Shown in pieces: positions 26,532-35,573 of a DNA stretch of 64,000 nt. Source of the stretch: Streptomyces asoensis (GTDB lineage: Bacteria; Actinomycetota; Actinomycetes; Streptomycetales; Streptomycetaceae). The notes under the pieces are model-generated. The model saw nothing but the letters and a program-made list of their open reading frames with translations. It was not told where the DNA came from and made no database searches. Each line of letters opens with the position of its first letter. The first letter of the stretch is position 1. Made by a program: the position numbers and the translations under genes. The stretch lies in assembly GCF_013085465.1 (NCBI RefSeq), contig NZ_CP049838.1, positions 7,068,001 through 7,132,000 on the forward strand, written 5' to 3'.

Positions 26532-26978
26532 TCAGGCTGCCGAGCTGGCGCGCGCGAAGTCGCTGATGGTCAGCGTGAAGTCGCTGCCGTCCGGCGTCAT
26601 CGTCACGTCGTGCTTGGTCAGCGGGACCAGGTCTGCGTCGGTGCCGCCGGTGGTGTCCGGGTCGTAGCAGATGACCACCGCCGAGATCGCGTTCCCGGAG
26701 GCTGCGGTCCAGGTGACGTCGGCGGCGTCCATGTTCCAGCGGTCGTTGGTGTCGTCGACCGCGGAGGTGACGGACGCGAGCGTCTTGCGGCCCATGGTGG
26801 TCTGTTCGTTGGACGCGCCCGCGAGGAGCGTGGCGAGGTCGTCGTAGTCGCGCATGACCGAGTCGGCGACGATGCCGGACGTCTCGATGGGCACCATGAT
26901 CAGCGCGTCGTTGGTGGCGGGCAGGGACGTGTAGTACGCCAACCGGCCCAAGGCGATGTTGAAGACGATGTTGGCCAC
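26532..26978 (-). CDS. Putative capsid accessory protein
   Basis: This 148-residue protein begins MANIVFNIALGRLAYYTSLP and is beta-rich, with repeated short strands (VTWTAASGNAISAVVICYD). It lies between virion genes, starts 18 bases upstream of the repeat protein and is probably structural. No family name can be given. Confidence 0.6.
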   Translation of the reverse strand: MANIVFNIALGRLAYYTSLPATNDALIMVPIETSGIVADSVMRDYDDLATLLAGASNEQTTMGRKTLASVTSAVDDTNDRWNMDAADVTWTAASGNAISAVVICYDPDTTGGTDADLVPLTKHDVTMTPDGSDFTLTISDFARASSAA

Positions 26979-27002
26979 CGTCGGTCCCTTCAGGCATGCG
27001 GA

Positions 27003-27024
27003 AGGGGGCCCCGAGAGGCCCCCT
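27003..27024 (-). terminator. Hairpin inside the structural operon
   Basis: AGGGGGCC and GGCCCCCT pair across a 6-base loop, between the 169- and 148-residue virion genes. It may lower expression of the downstream minor proteins relative to the capsid. Confidence 0.6.
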
Positions 27025-27040
27025 CACCGCGGATGGTCGG

Positions 27041-27550
27041 CTACGCAGACGCGCCGATGATCAGGATGTCGTACGTCACCGACGTGCCCGCACCGGAGTT
27101 CGCGACCTTCAACAGGTCGCCCGTGGAGGCCGTCACCGCGTACGTCGTAGCGTCCGCCGCTCCCGCGATGGCGCAGAACGATGCGCCCGGCCGGAGCGTG
27201 ATGGTGCCGGTGCTGTTCAGGAGCGTCGCCCAGGGGTTCGAGGAAGCCGCGCCCACGACCACGCTGTTGGTGTTCGCGGCCGCCGCCTTGATGATCAGCC
27301 CCTTGACCCGGGCGAAAGTGATCGCCGACCCGAAAGCGTCCAGCAGGACACCCGCCAGGTCGAGATCCTCGGTCCCCGACGCGGCCAGCGTCCGCCTGTC
27401 CGACCACGCCTTGTCCGCCTTGCCCGCCGCGGTGCCCGTGCCGAGCTGCACCGAGCTGGACAGGCTCATCGGGAAGCTCACCGTGCCCAGGTCGAGGGCG
27501 GTGGAGAGGTTGCCGCTCGCCGACATGGCGAGCGCGCTGTTGAGTGGCAT
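27041..27550 (-). CDS. Putative head decoration / structural protein
   Basis: This 169-residue protein is Ala/Ser/Thr-rich and beta-structured (SALAMSASGNLSTALDLG; TITLRPGASFCAIAG; VTYDILIIGASA). It lies two genes downstream of the capsid, a frequent place for decoration proteins. Not recognised further. Confidence 0.6.
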   Translation of the reverse strand: MPLNSALAMSASGNLSTALDLGTVSFPMSLSSSVQLGTGTAAGKADKAWSDRRTLAASGTEDLDLAGVLLDAFGSAITFARVKGLIIKAAAANTNSVVVGAASSNPWATLLNSTGTITLRPGASFCAIAGAADATTYAVTASTGDLLKVANSGAGTSVTYDILIIGASA

Positions 27551-27569
27551 CCGATGTCACCCTTTCTGG

Positions 27570-28136
27570 TCAGGTCGCGATGACGAGCGGGACCTGGCGC
27601 TTGAACGCCGGGGTCGCGATCGTCGCCGGGGCCGTTCCGGTCAGCGAGCTGCCGGACGTCTGCGCGAGGTTGCCCTCGCCGGTCAGGACCGGCTTCGCGC
27701 CGATCGTGCCGACGAGAGTCGGGACGGTCGTCGCGGTGACGGAGATCGCCGCGTAGTAGATCCCCGACTTGGTGATCTTCTGCGCGGTCGACAGGGCAAG
27801 CGTCTTTGCCGTGTCCGCCGCCCACGCCGCGGTCAGCTGGTCCGCCGACTGCGCGAGCAGTGCCCCCGCGCCCGAGTACAGGGCGAAGAAGTAGTTCGTC
27901 GGGGTGCCGGCCGCGGTGCCGCCGCTGATGAACGTGAGGTTCGTGATGGTGTCGCCGTCCGCCAGGTACAGCGGGACCGAGCACATCACGCCGGTTGCTG
28001 CGGTGGCCACGTCGTCCAGGCCCACGCGGGGGAGGTTGGCCCTGTGGAAGGTGACGTCCGGGTCGGGGCGGCCGGCGGAGTTGAGCCAGCCGAGGTCGTT
28101 GCGGGGGTTCCCGCGGAAGGTGCCGAGGAGTGTCAC
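27570..28136 (-). CDS. Putative virion structural protein
   Basis: This 188-residue protein (MTLLGTFRGNPRNDLGW at the start) has beta strands such as MCSVPLYLADGDTITNLTF and a NYFFALYSGAGALLAQ segment typical of fibre or decoration domains. It overlaps the upstream gene by 4 bases and is probably a capsid- or tail-exposed protein. Confidence 0.6.
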   Translation of the reverse strand: MTLLGTFRGNPRNDLGWLNSAGRPDPDVTFHRANLPRVGLDDVATAATGVMCSVPLYLADGDTITNLTFISGGTAAGTPTNYFFALYSGAGALLAQSADQLTAAWAADTAKTLALSTAQKITKSGIYYAAISVTATTVPTLVGTIGAKPVLTGEGNLAQTSGSSLTGTAPATIATPAFKRQVPLVIAT

Positions 28137-28612
28137 TTCTGGTCCTCCTGGTTCTGCTCGCCGCGGGCGAGGATGGCCTTGCGCTTCTTGCCGTCGGCCT
28201 CGGCGTCGATGACGCGCTGGCGTTCGGCGGCGTCGTCGGTGCGGTCGAGGTAGGCGAGGACGTCGTCCTGGTTGTACTTGGACGGGTCGTACTCGGGGGC
28301 CGCGGTCGCGGTGACGGGCGGCTGCTCGTCCGGGATGCCGATGCCGAGTCCGACCGACGGCGCGGAGCCGTGGCCGAGGTTGGTCATCGCGTCCTCCGGG
28401 GAGGCCGGGCCGGTCGAGGCAGGCACTTCCTCGCCGTCCTCGATGGGCAGGAGCGCGTAGCCCTGGCGGCGGAAGTACTCGATGGCCGCCCTGCCCTCCT
28501 TCGAGGCGTCGTTGACGTAGCCGGTGCCCTTGGTGAACTGGACGCCGACGGAGTCGCCGCTGTAGGAGCGGACGGGGGCTTCGACCCTGTAGCTGTTCGT
28601 CATGGTGGTCAC
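28133..28612 (-). CDS. Capsid-adjacent protein, 159 residues
   Basis: The N-terminal 60 residues contain GYVNDASKEGRAAIEYFRRQGYALLP-type sequence. The middle is a disordered Pro/Gly linker, and the C-terminal 45 residues form a charged helical domain (VLAYLDRTDDAAERQRVIDAE) like the small binding domain seen on several phage head accessory proteins. GTG 28612 overlaps the capsid stop by 4 bases. Confidence 0.6.
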   Translation of the reverse strand: MTTMTNSYRVEAPVRSYSGDSVGVQFTKGTGYVNDASKEGRAAIEYFRRQGYALLPIEDGEEVPASTGPASPEDAMTNLGHGSAPSVGLGIGIPDEQPPVTATAAPEYDPSKYNQDDVLAYLDRTDDAAERQRVIDAEADGKKRKAILARGEQNQEDQK

Positions 28613-29673
28613 CGGACCTTCACGTTGCGGAGCACGCCGCAGCTCTTGGTGTTGCGGAGGACGGCCGCGACCGGGCCCATCTCGACCTCGCCGGACTTGA
28701 CGGCGCCGGGCTGGGAGAAGTCGGGCAGGTAGGTCTCGACGAGCGGGGTGCCCGCCATCGACGCCCCGTGGAACGCGTCCAGACCCAACGACACCGCGTA
28801 GATGTCGGTCAGGCCGGTGATGGTGCCGCCCGCGCCGCCGCCGTCGGTGTCCGCAGAGCGGATCGGGACGATCGGGGCGGAGCCGTCGGCGCGGTCGCCG
28901 AGGTCGACGAGGACCCAGTCGCCGTACCGGTCGATCTGCATGCCGAGGTCGTTGCGCTCGCTGGTGAACTGCGAGGCGCGCCGGGCCAGGGACTTGATGC
29001 GGGCGATGCTCGTGGTGTTGCCCAGGATCGCCTTCACGCCGGACGGGACGGACCCGTCGGCGCCGGTGTCACCGGAGCCGGTCTGCGAGCCCATGATCCG
29101 GGAGAGGAAGTCATCGAACGCGTCGAAGGCGCTCATGGCGAGGTCCTCGGACGTGACCGCAGCCGGGCTCCAGTTGAGGTAGCCGGTCGTGACGCCCTCG
29201 TTGAGCGGCAGGTACTCCGTCGACTGCCCGGTGAGCGCTTTGTCGAGACCGTCGAAGCCGGCATCGTCGACCGCGGTGTCGCCGAGGATCAGCTCCTGCT
29301 GGAAGCGGGTGCGGACCGAGGTGAGCTTCTGCGCGAGCTGGAAGCTGATCTCGTTCGACGCGGCCGGGCCGAGACGGGCCAGCTTGCGGTCGACGGTGAA
29401 CGCACCGCCGAGCGGGTGGAGCTCCACGCTCTTGCGCTCACGGGTGGCGGTGTTCGGGATGTATTCCTCGTTGAACCGGCGGAACGCCGCCAGGCTCGGG
29501 GCGAGGAGCCGGGTGTAACCGTAGGTGAGGGAGCCGCCGCCCGTACCCGGGGTGACGGTGTCGTCCCAGACGAAGTTGTTCAGCAGCCACGAGTTGCGGC
29601 GGAGGTTGTCGATGACGGCGAAGTCGATGTCCGCCTGGGTGTTGAGCTGCGCCTGAGCGAGCGTCACGGGCAT
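28609..29673 (-). CDS. Major capsid protein
   Basis: This 354-residue protein starts at ATG 29673 behind AGGGAGAA. It has a HK97-like plan: an N-terminal helix (AQAQLNTQADIDFAVIDNLR), a central spine helix region (ISFQLAQKLTSVRTRFQQEL) and a C-terminal domain ending VAAVLRNTKSCGVLRNVKVR. It follows the scaffold gene and precedes decoration-type genes, the standard order. Forms the icosahedral shell. Confidence 0.85.
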   Translation of the reverse strand: MPVTLAQAQLNTQADIDFAVIDNLRRNSWLLNNFVWDDTVTPGTGGGSLTYGYTRLLAPSLAAFRRFNEEYIPNTATRERKSVELHPLGGAFTVDRKLARLGPAASNEISFQLAQKLTSVRTRFQQELILGDTAVDDAGFDGLDKALTGQSTEYLPLNEGVTTGYLNWSPAAVTSEDLAMSAFDAFDDFLSRIMGSQTGSGDTGADGSVPSGVKAILGNTTSIARIKSLARRASQFTSERNDLGMQIDRYGDWVLVDLGDRADGSAPIVPIRSADTDGGGAGGTITGLTDIYAVSLGLDAFHGASMAGTPLVETYLPDFSQPGAVKSGEVEMGPVAAVLRNTKSCGVLRNVKVR

Positions 29674-29690
29674 GGGGTTCTCCCTGATGG

Positions 29691-30479
29691 TCAGGTCTGG
29701 TAAGCGTTCGCGATCGCCCCTGCGAGCGATCCGGTGCGCTTCTTGGCGGCGCCTTCGCCGGTGCCGCCGGACAGGTCCCCGCCGGACTTGCCAGCGGTCT
29801 GGGTGGCGATGCCGGGGTTGGCCTTCAGCTCGGCCTTGATCAGGTCGTCGACCTTGCCGCCGAATCCGCTGGACGACGGGTCGAGCTTGCCGAGCGCCTC
29901 GTAGAAGGAGCGGCTGTTGAGGAGCGGGGCAACCTTGACGCCCTGCTTCTCGGCCCGGCCGTACACGGCGAGCTGCGCCGTGAGGTCGCGGATCGTCGCG
30001 TCCTTGGTCTCGATGACCTTCGCGGATTCCTGCTCGGCGGCCGTGCGGCCTGCCTTCTCGGCTTCCTCGACGGCCTTTTCCTGATCGGTGAGCCTCTCCT
30101 TGCGGAGCTTCTCCAGCTCGGCGGCCGCTGCCTTGCCCTTCTCGGCTTCGGCCTTGTTCTCCTTGGCGCGCTCTTCCCACTTGCGGGCGTGCGCCTTCCA
30201 GTCCTCTTCCTTGCCGGATCCGGACTCGCCGGATTCCTGTCCGGACTGCTGTCCGCCCTGGCCAGCGGCTGTGCCGCCGCCTTCGGATCCGCCCTGTCCG
30301 GACTGGCCGGACTCACCGGATCCGGACTGTCCGCCGGACTCGGAGCCGCCTTCGCCCTCGCCGTTGCCACCCGCGATGGCGTAGATCGGCGCGCCGTTGC
30401 GGCGGTAGCCCAGTACGTCCAGAGCGGAGTGCGTCGCCAGAGGGTGCTGGAAGTGCGAGCGCGTGAAAGGGACCTGCAT
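29691..30479 (-). CDS. Capsid scaffolding protein
   Basis: This 262-residue protein has a Gly/Ser/Gln low-complexity stretch (about residues 38-92), then a long charged coiled coil (about 92-165: KARKWEERAKENKAEAEK-type) and a compact C-terminal part that would contact the capsid protein. This is the classic scaffold design; the protein is expected to be lost from the mature head. It lies just before the capsid gene. Confidence 0.85.
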   Translation of the reverse strand: MQVPFTRSHFQHPLATHSALDVLGYRRNGAPIYAIAGGNGEGEGGSESGGQSGSGESGQSGQGGSEGGGTAAGQGGQQSGQESGESGSGKEEDWKAHARKWEERAKENKAEAEKGKAAAAELEKLRKERLTDQEKAVEEAEKAGRTAAEQESAKVIETKDATIRDLTAQLAVYGRAEKQGVKVAPLLNSRSFYEALGKLDPSSSGFGGKVDDLIKAELKANPGIATQTAGKSGGDLSGGTGEGAAKKRTGSLAGAIANAYQT

Positions 30480-30574
30480 GGTGATCTACTCCCGTTTCGG
30501 GTTGCCCGACGCGCCGTGCGGCCGTCGGAAGTCGTTGGGCCGGAGTTGTCAGCGGCCGGGATTACCGTCGAGGC

Positions 30575-30763
30575 ATGACGCACCGAGAGAACGCCCCAGG
30601 CGCCTGCCGCCGCTGTCAGGGACCGCTGGTTCGCACCGTCACCGAGATACCGGCCTGGGGGCGTTCACTGCCTCCCCGCAGAGGCAAGCCCTTCTGCCCC
30701 TCATGCACCGCAACCGAGCTGCAAGAGTGGGACCGCGACAACACGCCACAGTCCGACCAGTAG
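30575..30763 (+). CDS. Small zinc-ribbon protein on the opposite strand (moron-like)
   Basis: This 62-residue protein carries two CxxC pairs (CRRC near residue 11 and CPSC near 42), enough for one zinc ribbon. It is the only rightward gene within the head cluster. A -10 hexamer TACCGT at 30563-30568 ends 6 bases before the ATG, giving a leaderless transcript independent of the late operon. It ends 1 base before the stop of the convergent MuF-like gene. Expression during lysogeny is plausible. Confidence 0.65.
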   Translation: MTHRENAPGACRRCQGPLVRTVTEIPAWGRSLPPRRGKPFCPSCTATELQEWDRDNTPQSDQ

Positions 30764-31879
30764 TCAGCGCGCCGCGCCAGAGCCGATCTGTTCGCGGTGG
30801 CTCTTGCGCGGCAGGCCGGTCTCCGCGGTCAGCGTGCGGATACGGCCCTGGTAGGCGCGCACCTTGGCGTTCGCCTTCGCCTTCTTGTCGTCGTCGATCG
30901 CCCCGGCCGCCTTGCGTTTCCACGCGCGGACCTGCCGCTCGAGATAGCGCTGCTGCTGCGACTGCTCGTACGTCGCCCGCGTCCGGTCGGCCTTCGGCGG
31001 TGCAGGCTGCGTCACGCCCGGCAGGTAGATCGAGATCGAGTGTCGGCAGTTCGGATGCATCAGCCCTGCCGCCCGCGCCTCCGGAAGCGACCCAGCCACC
31101 CGGACGGTGACCATCTCGCCGTCCTCCGTCGCGTGCTCCACCTCGACCGTGCCCGCGCCCTCCGCGCCTTCACGCCGTAGGACCTTGCCCTCCCACGGGC
31201 GGCAGCGCTCGCACTCCTCCGGCGCGTCCGATACCCGCACCAGGTCCACGCCGACGGAGGCGAGCTGGTCGGTGTGCGCCTGCACTGCGGCCCGGCCGAG
31301 TGCGGAGCGGGTGGCCATCTCCGTGTAAGAGGTGAGGTTCCAGGCGCGGCCGGCCCGGTCCACGAAGCCCGTCACCCCGCGGTCCGCGAACCGAGCCAGG
31401 GACCGCTCCGCCGCCTCACGCCGTGTCGATGTGCCCAGCAGTGGGGCGGATGTGGCCTCGGCGACGGTATGCCGGTACACGTCCATCCCCGTGCGGAGGA
31501 TCCGCGTGTGCGTGGCGCTCGTCTCCTGCACCAGCGCGGCAGCGAGCCGGTCCACAGCTCGTGTGCCCGCGGGGATCGCTGCCACGGTCGGGGCGACGGC
31601 GCCGAGTTCGACGACGGCCGCCTGTGTACCGCGGTTGTATGCCTCGGCGACCGCGCTGTGGATGGCGCCGGTCGCGTTGGACTGGAGGGCGGCGATGATG
31701 TCCTCGATCGCCGTGCGGACCTGGCCGATGGACTGCAACTTGAGCGCCGTCCACAGCGGGGAGTCGAGGCCCTCAGCGAGCGCTTTCGTCACCCGCTCGA
31801 TCAGGGCGAGTTCGGCCGCCTCGTACAACGTGGACACGGCGGACGCGAGGTCCTCGGCCATGTCGGGGCTGACCGGCAT
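30764..31879 (-). CDS. MuF-like minor capsid protein
   Basis: This 371-residue protein follows the portal gene. The helical N-terminus (LIERVTKALAEGLDSPLWTAL) leads into a region with YTEMATRSALGRAAVQAH, the CERCRPWEGK motif and MHPNCRHSISIYLPG, all typical of phage head morphogenesis / minor capsid protein 2 families. It is probably injected or sits inside the head near the portal. No toxin domain is visible at the C-terminus, which is basic and coiled. Confidence 0.8.
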   Translation of the reverse strand: MPVSPDMAEDLASAVSTLYEAAELALIERVTKALAEGLDSPLWTALKLQSIGQVRTAIEDIIAALQSNATGAIHSAVAEAYNRGTQAAVVELGAVAPTVAAIPAGTRAVDRLAAALVQETSATHTRILRTGMDVYRHTVAEATSAPLLGTSTRREAAERSLARFADRGVTGFVDRAGRAWNLTSYTEMATRSALGRAAVQAHTDQLASVGVDLVRVSDAPEECERCRPWEGKVLRREGAEGAGTVEVEHATEDGEMVTVRVAGSLPEARAAGLMHPNCRHSISIYLPGVTQPAPPKADRTRATYEQSQQQRYLERQVRAWKRKAAGAIDDDKKAKANAKVRAYQGRIRTLTAETGLPRKSHREQIGSGAAR

Positions 31880-31891
31880 GACGCCTCCCCG

Positions 31892-33496
31892 CTACTCCTC
31901 GGTGCTGGCGTCCTCCGACTCGGCGTCGTCGGCCGGCTGCTCCTCGTCGTCCTGCTCGTCGAAGACAGGCCGGTCCGCGCCGAGTGTCAGCGGGTCCTCA
32001 ACGAGACGGCCGGTCTCCTTCAGGATCCGGTCCACCTCCGCCTTCTGGTCCTTCTCGTCCCAGTCCGGGTGCACCAGCTCGACCAGCGCCTCAGTGGACG
32101 CGGCCTCGGCCTGCCGCAGCGCGTTCGCGGTCTCGGCGAGCGTCTTGATGTCGTCCTGCACGCTGTCCTGGAACACCACGTCGGGCCGCTCGACGTCGAC
32201 GGCCGTGACGCCCGGGAACATGGCCGACGCCTCCAGCATGAGGAGGACCTCCACGATGTCCGCGATCGCCGTCGCGGCCAGCTCGGACTTTCGCGCCCGC
32301 GTCGACATCGACCTCGCGGTGCGGGCCTTGATCTCCGTCGCCGTGACCGCACTCCCTGAGGAGTCGTCCCCGAAGGTGTTCCCGCTGTAGCCCGCGTTGC
32401 GGATTACCTTGCCCACGAGGTCCTCGACCGTGGCCCGGTGCTCCTCGTGGCGGATCGCGAACTGGTTCAGCGTGATGCCCTGTTCGGAGTTCGGCGGCAC
32501 GTTCAGCAGCGAGAACGCTTCACGGTCATCCCACACGCCGCCCATGCCGGGCCCCGTGACCGACAGGAACTGCGCCGGAACGATGATCCGCGACTTGGCG
32601 AGGCGGATGTCCCGCATCCACGACGTGTACGTCTCGTCGATCGCCGACAGGAATGTCTCCGCGCCCTGGTAGTCCGAGGTGCCGAGGCCGGCGCCGCCGG
32701 GGATGTCCCGCCAGTCCGGGGCGAACATCGTGTTCGGCAGGTAAGACACGGCGAGCCGCTTGCCGATGGGCAGTTCGCGGTAGGGCAGGAAGTGCTTCGT
32801 GGCTGCGAACTCGGTGAGGTCGCGCGGCTTGCCGAGGTTGTCCTCGGTGCCGTCGTACACGCCGTGCAGGATGATGCCGGGCTCGTGCCGCTCGAGGTGG
32901 CGGACGACGCGCTGCCCTTCGCAGGCGATGACGGTCCAGAACGTGACGGCGCGCAGCTTGTCGCCGTGGGCGAACTCGGGTGCGGCGCCGTCGGCGTGGA
33001 CCAGGCTGATCCACGGGCCGGGCTGGACATCTTCGTCCCACACGATCCGCAGGTACGAGCCGCCGAGGGCCGCCGTGGTCTCCCCGGACGCGATGAGGGT
33101 GCGCTTCATCCCGAGGTCCATGAGGTCCTCAAGACGCTTCTGCGTGGCCTTCGCCTTGGCCTTCAGGGCCGGGGGCTCGGAGTACAGCAGGTCCGAGGAT
33201 GTGCGGGCGATGTCGCGGGCGAGCGGCATGTGGAGGTTGGCGCGCTGCTCGCCGAGGGGGGTGGGCTGGCCCCAGAACCAGCGGGCCACGGTGCCGACGA
33301 GGCCGCCGCGGTACTGGCTCGGCCGGTTCTGGAGTTGTCCGGCCTGGCCGGTGGCGTAGGAGCGGGTGCCGCGGTTGCGGTAGCGGTAGGCGAGCCGGTC
33401 GGGGTTGGCGGAGAACCAGGCGGACCAGTCGTCCATGTCGGAGCGGATCGCGGGGTGGATCGGCGGCCAGGCGGTGTTCTTCTCAGGGAGTGCCAC
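31892..33496 (-). CDS. Portal protein
   Basis: This 534-residue protein starts at GTG 33496 behind GGAGG and has SPP1 gp6-like portal features: an N-terminal RYRNRGTRSYATGQ region, LARDIARTSSDLLYSEPPAL, a central MRDIRLAKSRIIVPAQFL, and a C-terminal helix with TATEIKARTARSMSTRARK. The acidic tail (DEQDDEEQPADDAE) is common in portals. It forms the dodecameric DNA channel and motor dock, between terminase and MuF. Confidence 0.88.
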   Translation of the reverse strand: MALPEKNTAWPPIHPAIRSDMDDWSAWFSANPDRLAYRYRNRGTRSYATGQAGQLQNRPSQYRGGLVGTVARWFWGQPTPLGEQRANLHMPLARDIARTSSDLLYSEPPALKAKAKATQKRLEDLMDLGMKRTLIASGETTAALGGSYLRIVWDEDVQPGPWISLVHADGAAPEFAHGDKLRAVTFWTVIACEGQRVVRHLERHEPGIILHGVYDGTEDNLGKPRDLTEFAATKHFLPYRELPIGKRLAVSYLPNTMFAPDWRDIPGGAGLGTSDYQGAETFLSAIDETYTSWMRDIRLAKSRIIVPAQFLSVTGPGMGGVWDDREAFSLLNVPPNSEQGITLNQFAIRHEEHRATVEDLVGKVIRNAGYSGNTFGDDSSGSAVTATEIKARTARSMSTRARKSELAATAIADIVEVLLMLEASAMFPGVTAVDVERPDVVFQDSVQDDIKTLAETANALRQAEAASTEALVELVHPDWDEKDQKAEVDRILKETGRLVEDPLTLGADRPVFDEQDDEEQPADDAESEDASTEE

Positions 33497-33680
33497 CGTC
33501 CGCCTCCTTCGCTGCTGCTGCTTCCATGGCGTCCGCCGTTTCCCGCAGGGCTGCGGCAACGTCCAGCGTGGTGAGCGTGATCGTGCCTGCCGCGTCCGCC
33601 GTCAGCTCGATCGCCCCGATCTCCATGGCGGAGCCAGCGCCGATGCTCAGGTACACGGGAATCGATGCCGTCGCAGCCAT
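33483..33680 (-). CDS. Small protein between terminase and portal
   Basis: This 65-residue protein (MAATASIPVYLSIGAGSAMEIG) is beta-rich at the start with a helical C-terminus. Its ATG overlaps the terminase stop by one base and its stop overlaps the portal start, so it is fully coupled. Function unknown; likely a head assembly accessory. Confidence 0.6.
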   Translation of the reverse strand: MAATASIPVYLSIGAGSAMEIGAIELTADAAGTITLTTLDVAAALRETADAMEAAAAKEADGGTP

Positions 33681-34975
33681 CAGGCAGCCACCTCCAGGGA
33701 TGTTGCGGGCAGCAGGTGCCGCCACTCGTTCACCGAGCTGTGCAGCCCGTACCGCAGACCGTCCACGCTGTGGTCGTTGACCTTCAGCGGCTGGTCGATG
33801 CCCTTCAACGAGGCCTTCTCGTCCCACACATACGCCGGAAGCTCCTCCAGCAGGCCGGAGCAGGAGCGGTGGATCGACAGCAAGTTCGCGCCGAACGCCG
33901 TCGACACCGACCGGATGCCGTCCTTCACCTCGTTGTCCGCCTGCGTCACGCCGAGCACCCCGTCCGACCACAACTGCGTCATGAAGCTCGCAGCGCTCGG
34001 GTCGACGTACAGCCACGACGGGGACACGCCCTTCGACCCGCGATGCTCGTAGGACGCCAGCCACTGGCGCACGCCCACGGAGTACTGCGCGTCCGTCAGC
34101 TGCCGGCGCGCGACCCGCGAGTCGTGCCGGTACTCCGACGCGACGTACAGCCGCGAGTCGGCGCCCACCCCGATCAGCAGCGCCGCGAACGGGTTGACCG
34201 TGCCGTAGTCGATGCCGACCGCCATCCAGCGGGAGATCTCCGGGACGATGTCGATGATGTGGCGGGCCTCGTCGAACGCGTCGTAGATGACGCCTTCCGC
34301 GAGGCACCACTCGCCGAGGATGTACCGGCGGAAGAACAAGCCCTGGTGCGACCGCTTCAGCGCGTCAACGTAGGCGGTGGGCAGGGACGGGTTGTCGTCG
34401 AGGATGAAACTGAAGCGGGCGACGTCCAGCGCGCTGGGGTCCTGGGACTCGACGAGCGTGCCGTCGCGCCGCACGTGGAGCCGCGCCCGGTCGAGGATCT
34501 GCTTCTTCAGCCAGTGGTTGGGGCCCTCGGGGTTCGTCGTGCCGAACCACTGTGCGCCCTCCACCGACAGGCGGGTCTCCAGCATCTGGAAGAACGACTG
34601 CGGGTACGTCGTCACCTCGTCGCAGTACGCGCCCGCCAGAGTGAGGCCCTTGATCTTGTCGACGGCCTTCTCATCGTTCGCGCCGGCCACGTAGATCGTG
34701 CGGCCGAAGATGACGACCTCACCCGCGCCCGCCCGGTACACGCACCGGCGTTTGCCCACCATCTGCTCGATGACGTCGATGATGTTCCGCTTCAGAGTGC
34801 GCTCCGTTTTTCCGACCATGAGGAGCGCGCCGGGCGGGCCCGTGCGGATGTACTTCAGCCACACGAAGATGCTCCCGATCGTCTTGCCCGACCGGACCGC
34901 GCCCTCCCACAGGTTCCCGCGCGCGGCCGCTAGCTGGGTTGCCCGCAGCGCCTTGCCAGAGAGAGCAGTGAACAT
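33680..34975 (-). CDS. terL: Terminase large subunit
   Basis: This 431-residue packaging motor has an ATPase with Walker A GAVRSGKT (25-32) and Walker B LAGAYCDEVT with Asp119-Glu120, then the GTTNPEGPNHWL coupling motif. The C-terminal RNase H-like nuclease has Asp in AVGIDYGTVNPFAALLIG and a late VDGLRYGLH site. This is the PBSX-like terminase group. It cuts and pumps DNA into the prohead with TerS. Confidence 0.93.
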   Translation of the reverse strand: MFTALSGKALRATQLAAARGNLWEGAVRSGKTIGSIFVWLKYIRTGPPGALLMVGKTERTLKRNIIDVIEQMVGKRRCVYRAGAGEVVIFGRTIYVAGANDEKAVDKIKGLTLAGAYCDEVTTYPQSFFQMLETRLSVEGAQWFGTTNPEGPNHWLKKQILDRARLHVRRDGTLVESQDPSALDVARFSFILDDNPSLPTAYVDALKRSHQGLFFRRYILGEWCLAEGVIYDAFDEARHIIDIVPEISRWMAVGIDYGTVNPFAALLIGVGADSRLYVASEYRHDSRVARRQLTDAQYSVGVRQWLASYEHRGSKGVSPSWLYVDPSAASFMTQLWSDGVLGVTQADNEVKDGIRSVSTAFGANLLSIHRSCSGLLEELPAYVWDEKASLKGIDQPLKVNDHSVDGLRYGLHSSVNEWRHLLPATSLEVAA

Positions 34976-34987
34976 CGTCCACCCCTC

Positions 34988-35497
34988 TCACTCGCCGGGC
35001 ATCATCCCCCTCAGCCACTGGTCCACGGCCGCCAGGCCCTCCAGGTCCTCGCGCTCCGGCGGGACGAGCTTCAGCGACTTCTCGATCGCGATGCTGGCCG
35101 CGGCCAGGAGGTCTCGCTTCGCGTCGGCCGGGGGCTCGTCGAGTTCGCGCTCGACGTACTTGTTCGCGGCGCCGCCGATCCGGAACACCTTCGCGGGCTG
35201 CCACAGCTGCTCGGTGAGTCGCTCCGCGTCGTCCTGGAGGGCCTCGGCGAGGATGGCGCGGCGTTCGGCGAGTTGAGCGACGCGGTGCCGGGTGGCTTCC
35301 TCGGTCACCGTGATCTCGAAGACGAGGTTCATCTCTGCGGCGAGGACGGACACGGTGCGGGTGCCGCGGTTGATGGTCCGAGCGATCTCGTTGCGGCCCA
35401 TGCCTTGCGCGTGGAGGCGGCGGACTGCGTCGTAGTCCTCTTGGGTGACGGCGCGCTGGCTGTGGCGCAGCCCGTTCTTCCTGGGCGGAGTGGGCAT
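34988..35497 (-). CDS. terS: Terminase small subunit-like HTH protein
   Basis: This 169-residue protein starts at ATG 35497 behind GAAGGAGG. An N-terminal HTH (DYDAVRRLHAQGMGRNEIARTI, then GTRTVSVLAAEMNL) precedes a helical oligomerisation part. It lies 12 bases before terL, the usual place of the DNA-recognition subunit. Confidence 0.8.
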   Translation of the reverse strand: MPTPPRKNGLRHSQRAVTQEDYDAVRRLHAQGMGRNEIARTINRGTRTVSVLAAEMNLVFEITVTEEATRHRVAQLAERRAILAEALQDDAERLTEQLWQPAKVFRIGGAANKYVERELDEPPADAKRDLLAAASIAIEKSLKLVPPEREDLEGLAAVDQWLRGMMPGE

Positions 35498-35518
35498 GGC
35501 CGCCTCCTTCTGGGCGTG

Positions 35519-35552
35519 CGAAGGCCCGGCCGCCATGGGTTACGGCCGGGCC
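35519..35552 (-). terminator. Terminator after the lipoprotein gene
   Basis: GGCCCGGCCG and CGGCCGGGCC form a 10-bp stem; the upstream bases CGAA are shared with a second, nearly identical hairpin at 36414-36454. It isolates the lipoprotein transcript from the terminase genes. Confidence 0.72.
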
Positions 35553-35573
35553 AGTCTGTGTGGGCGCTGGGGG

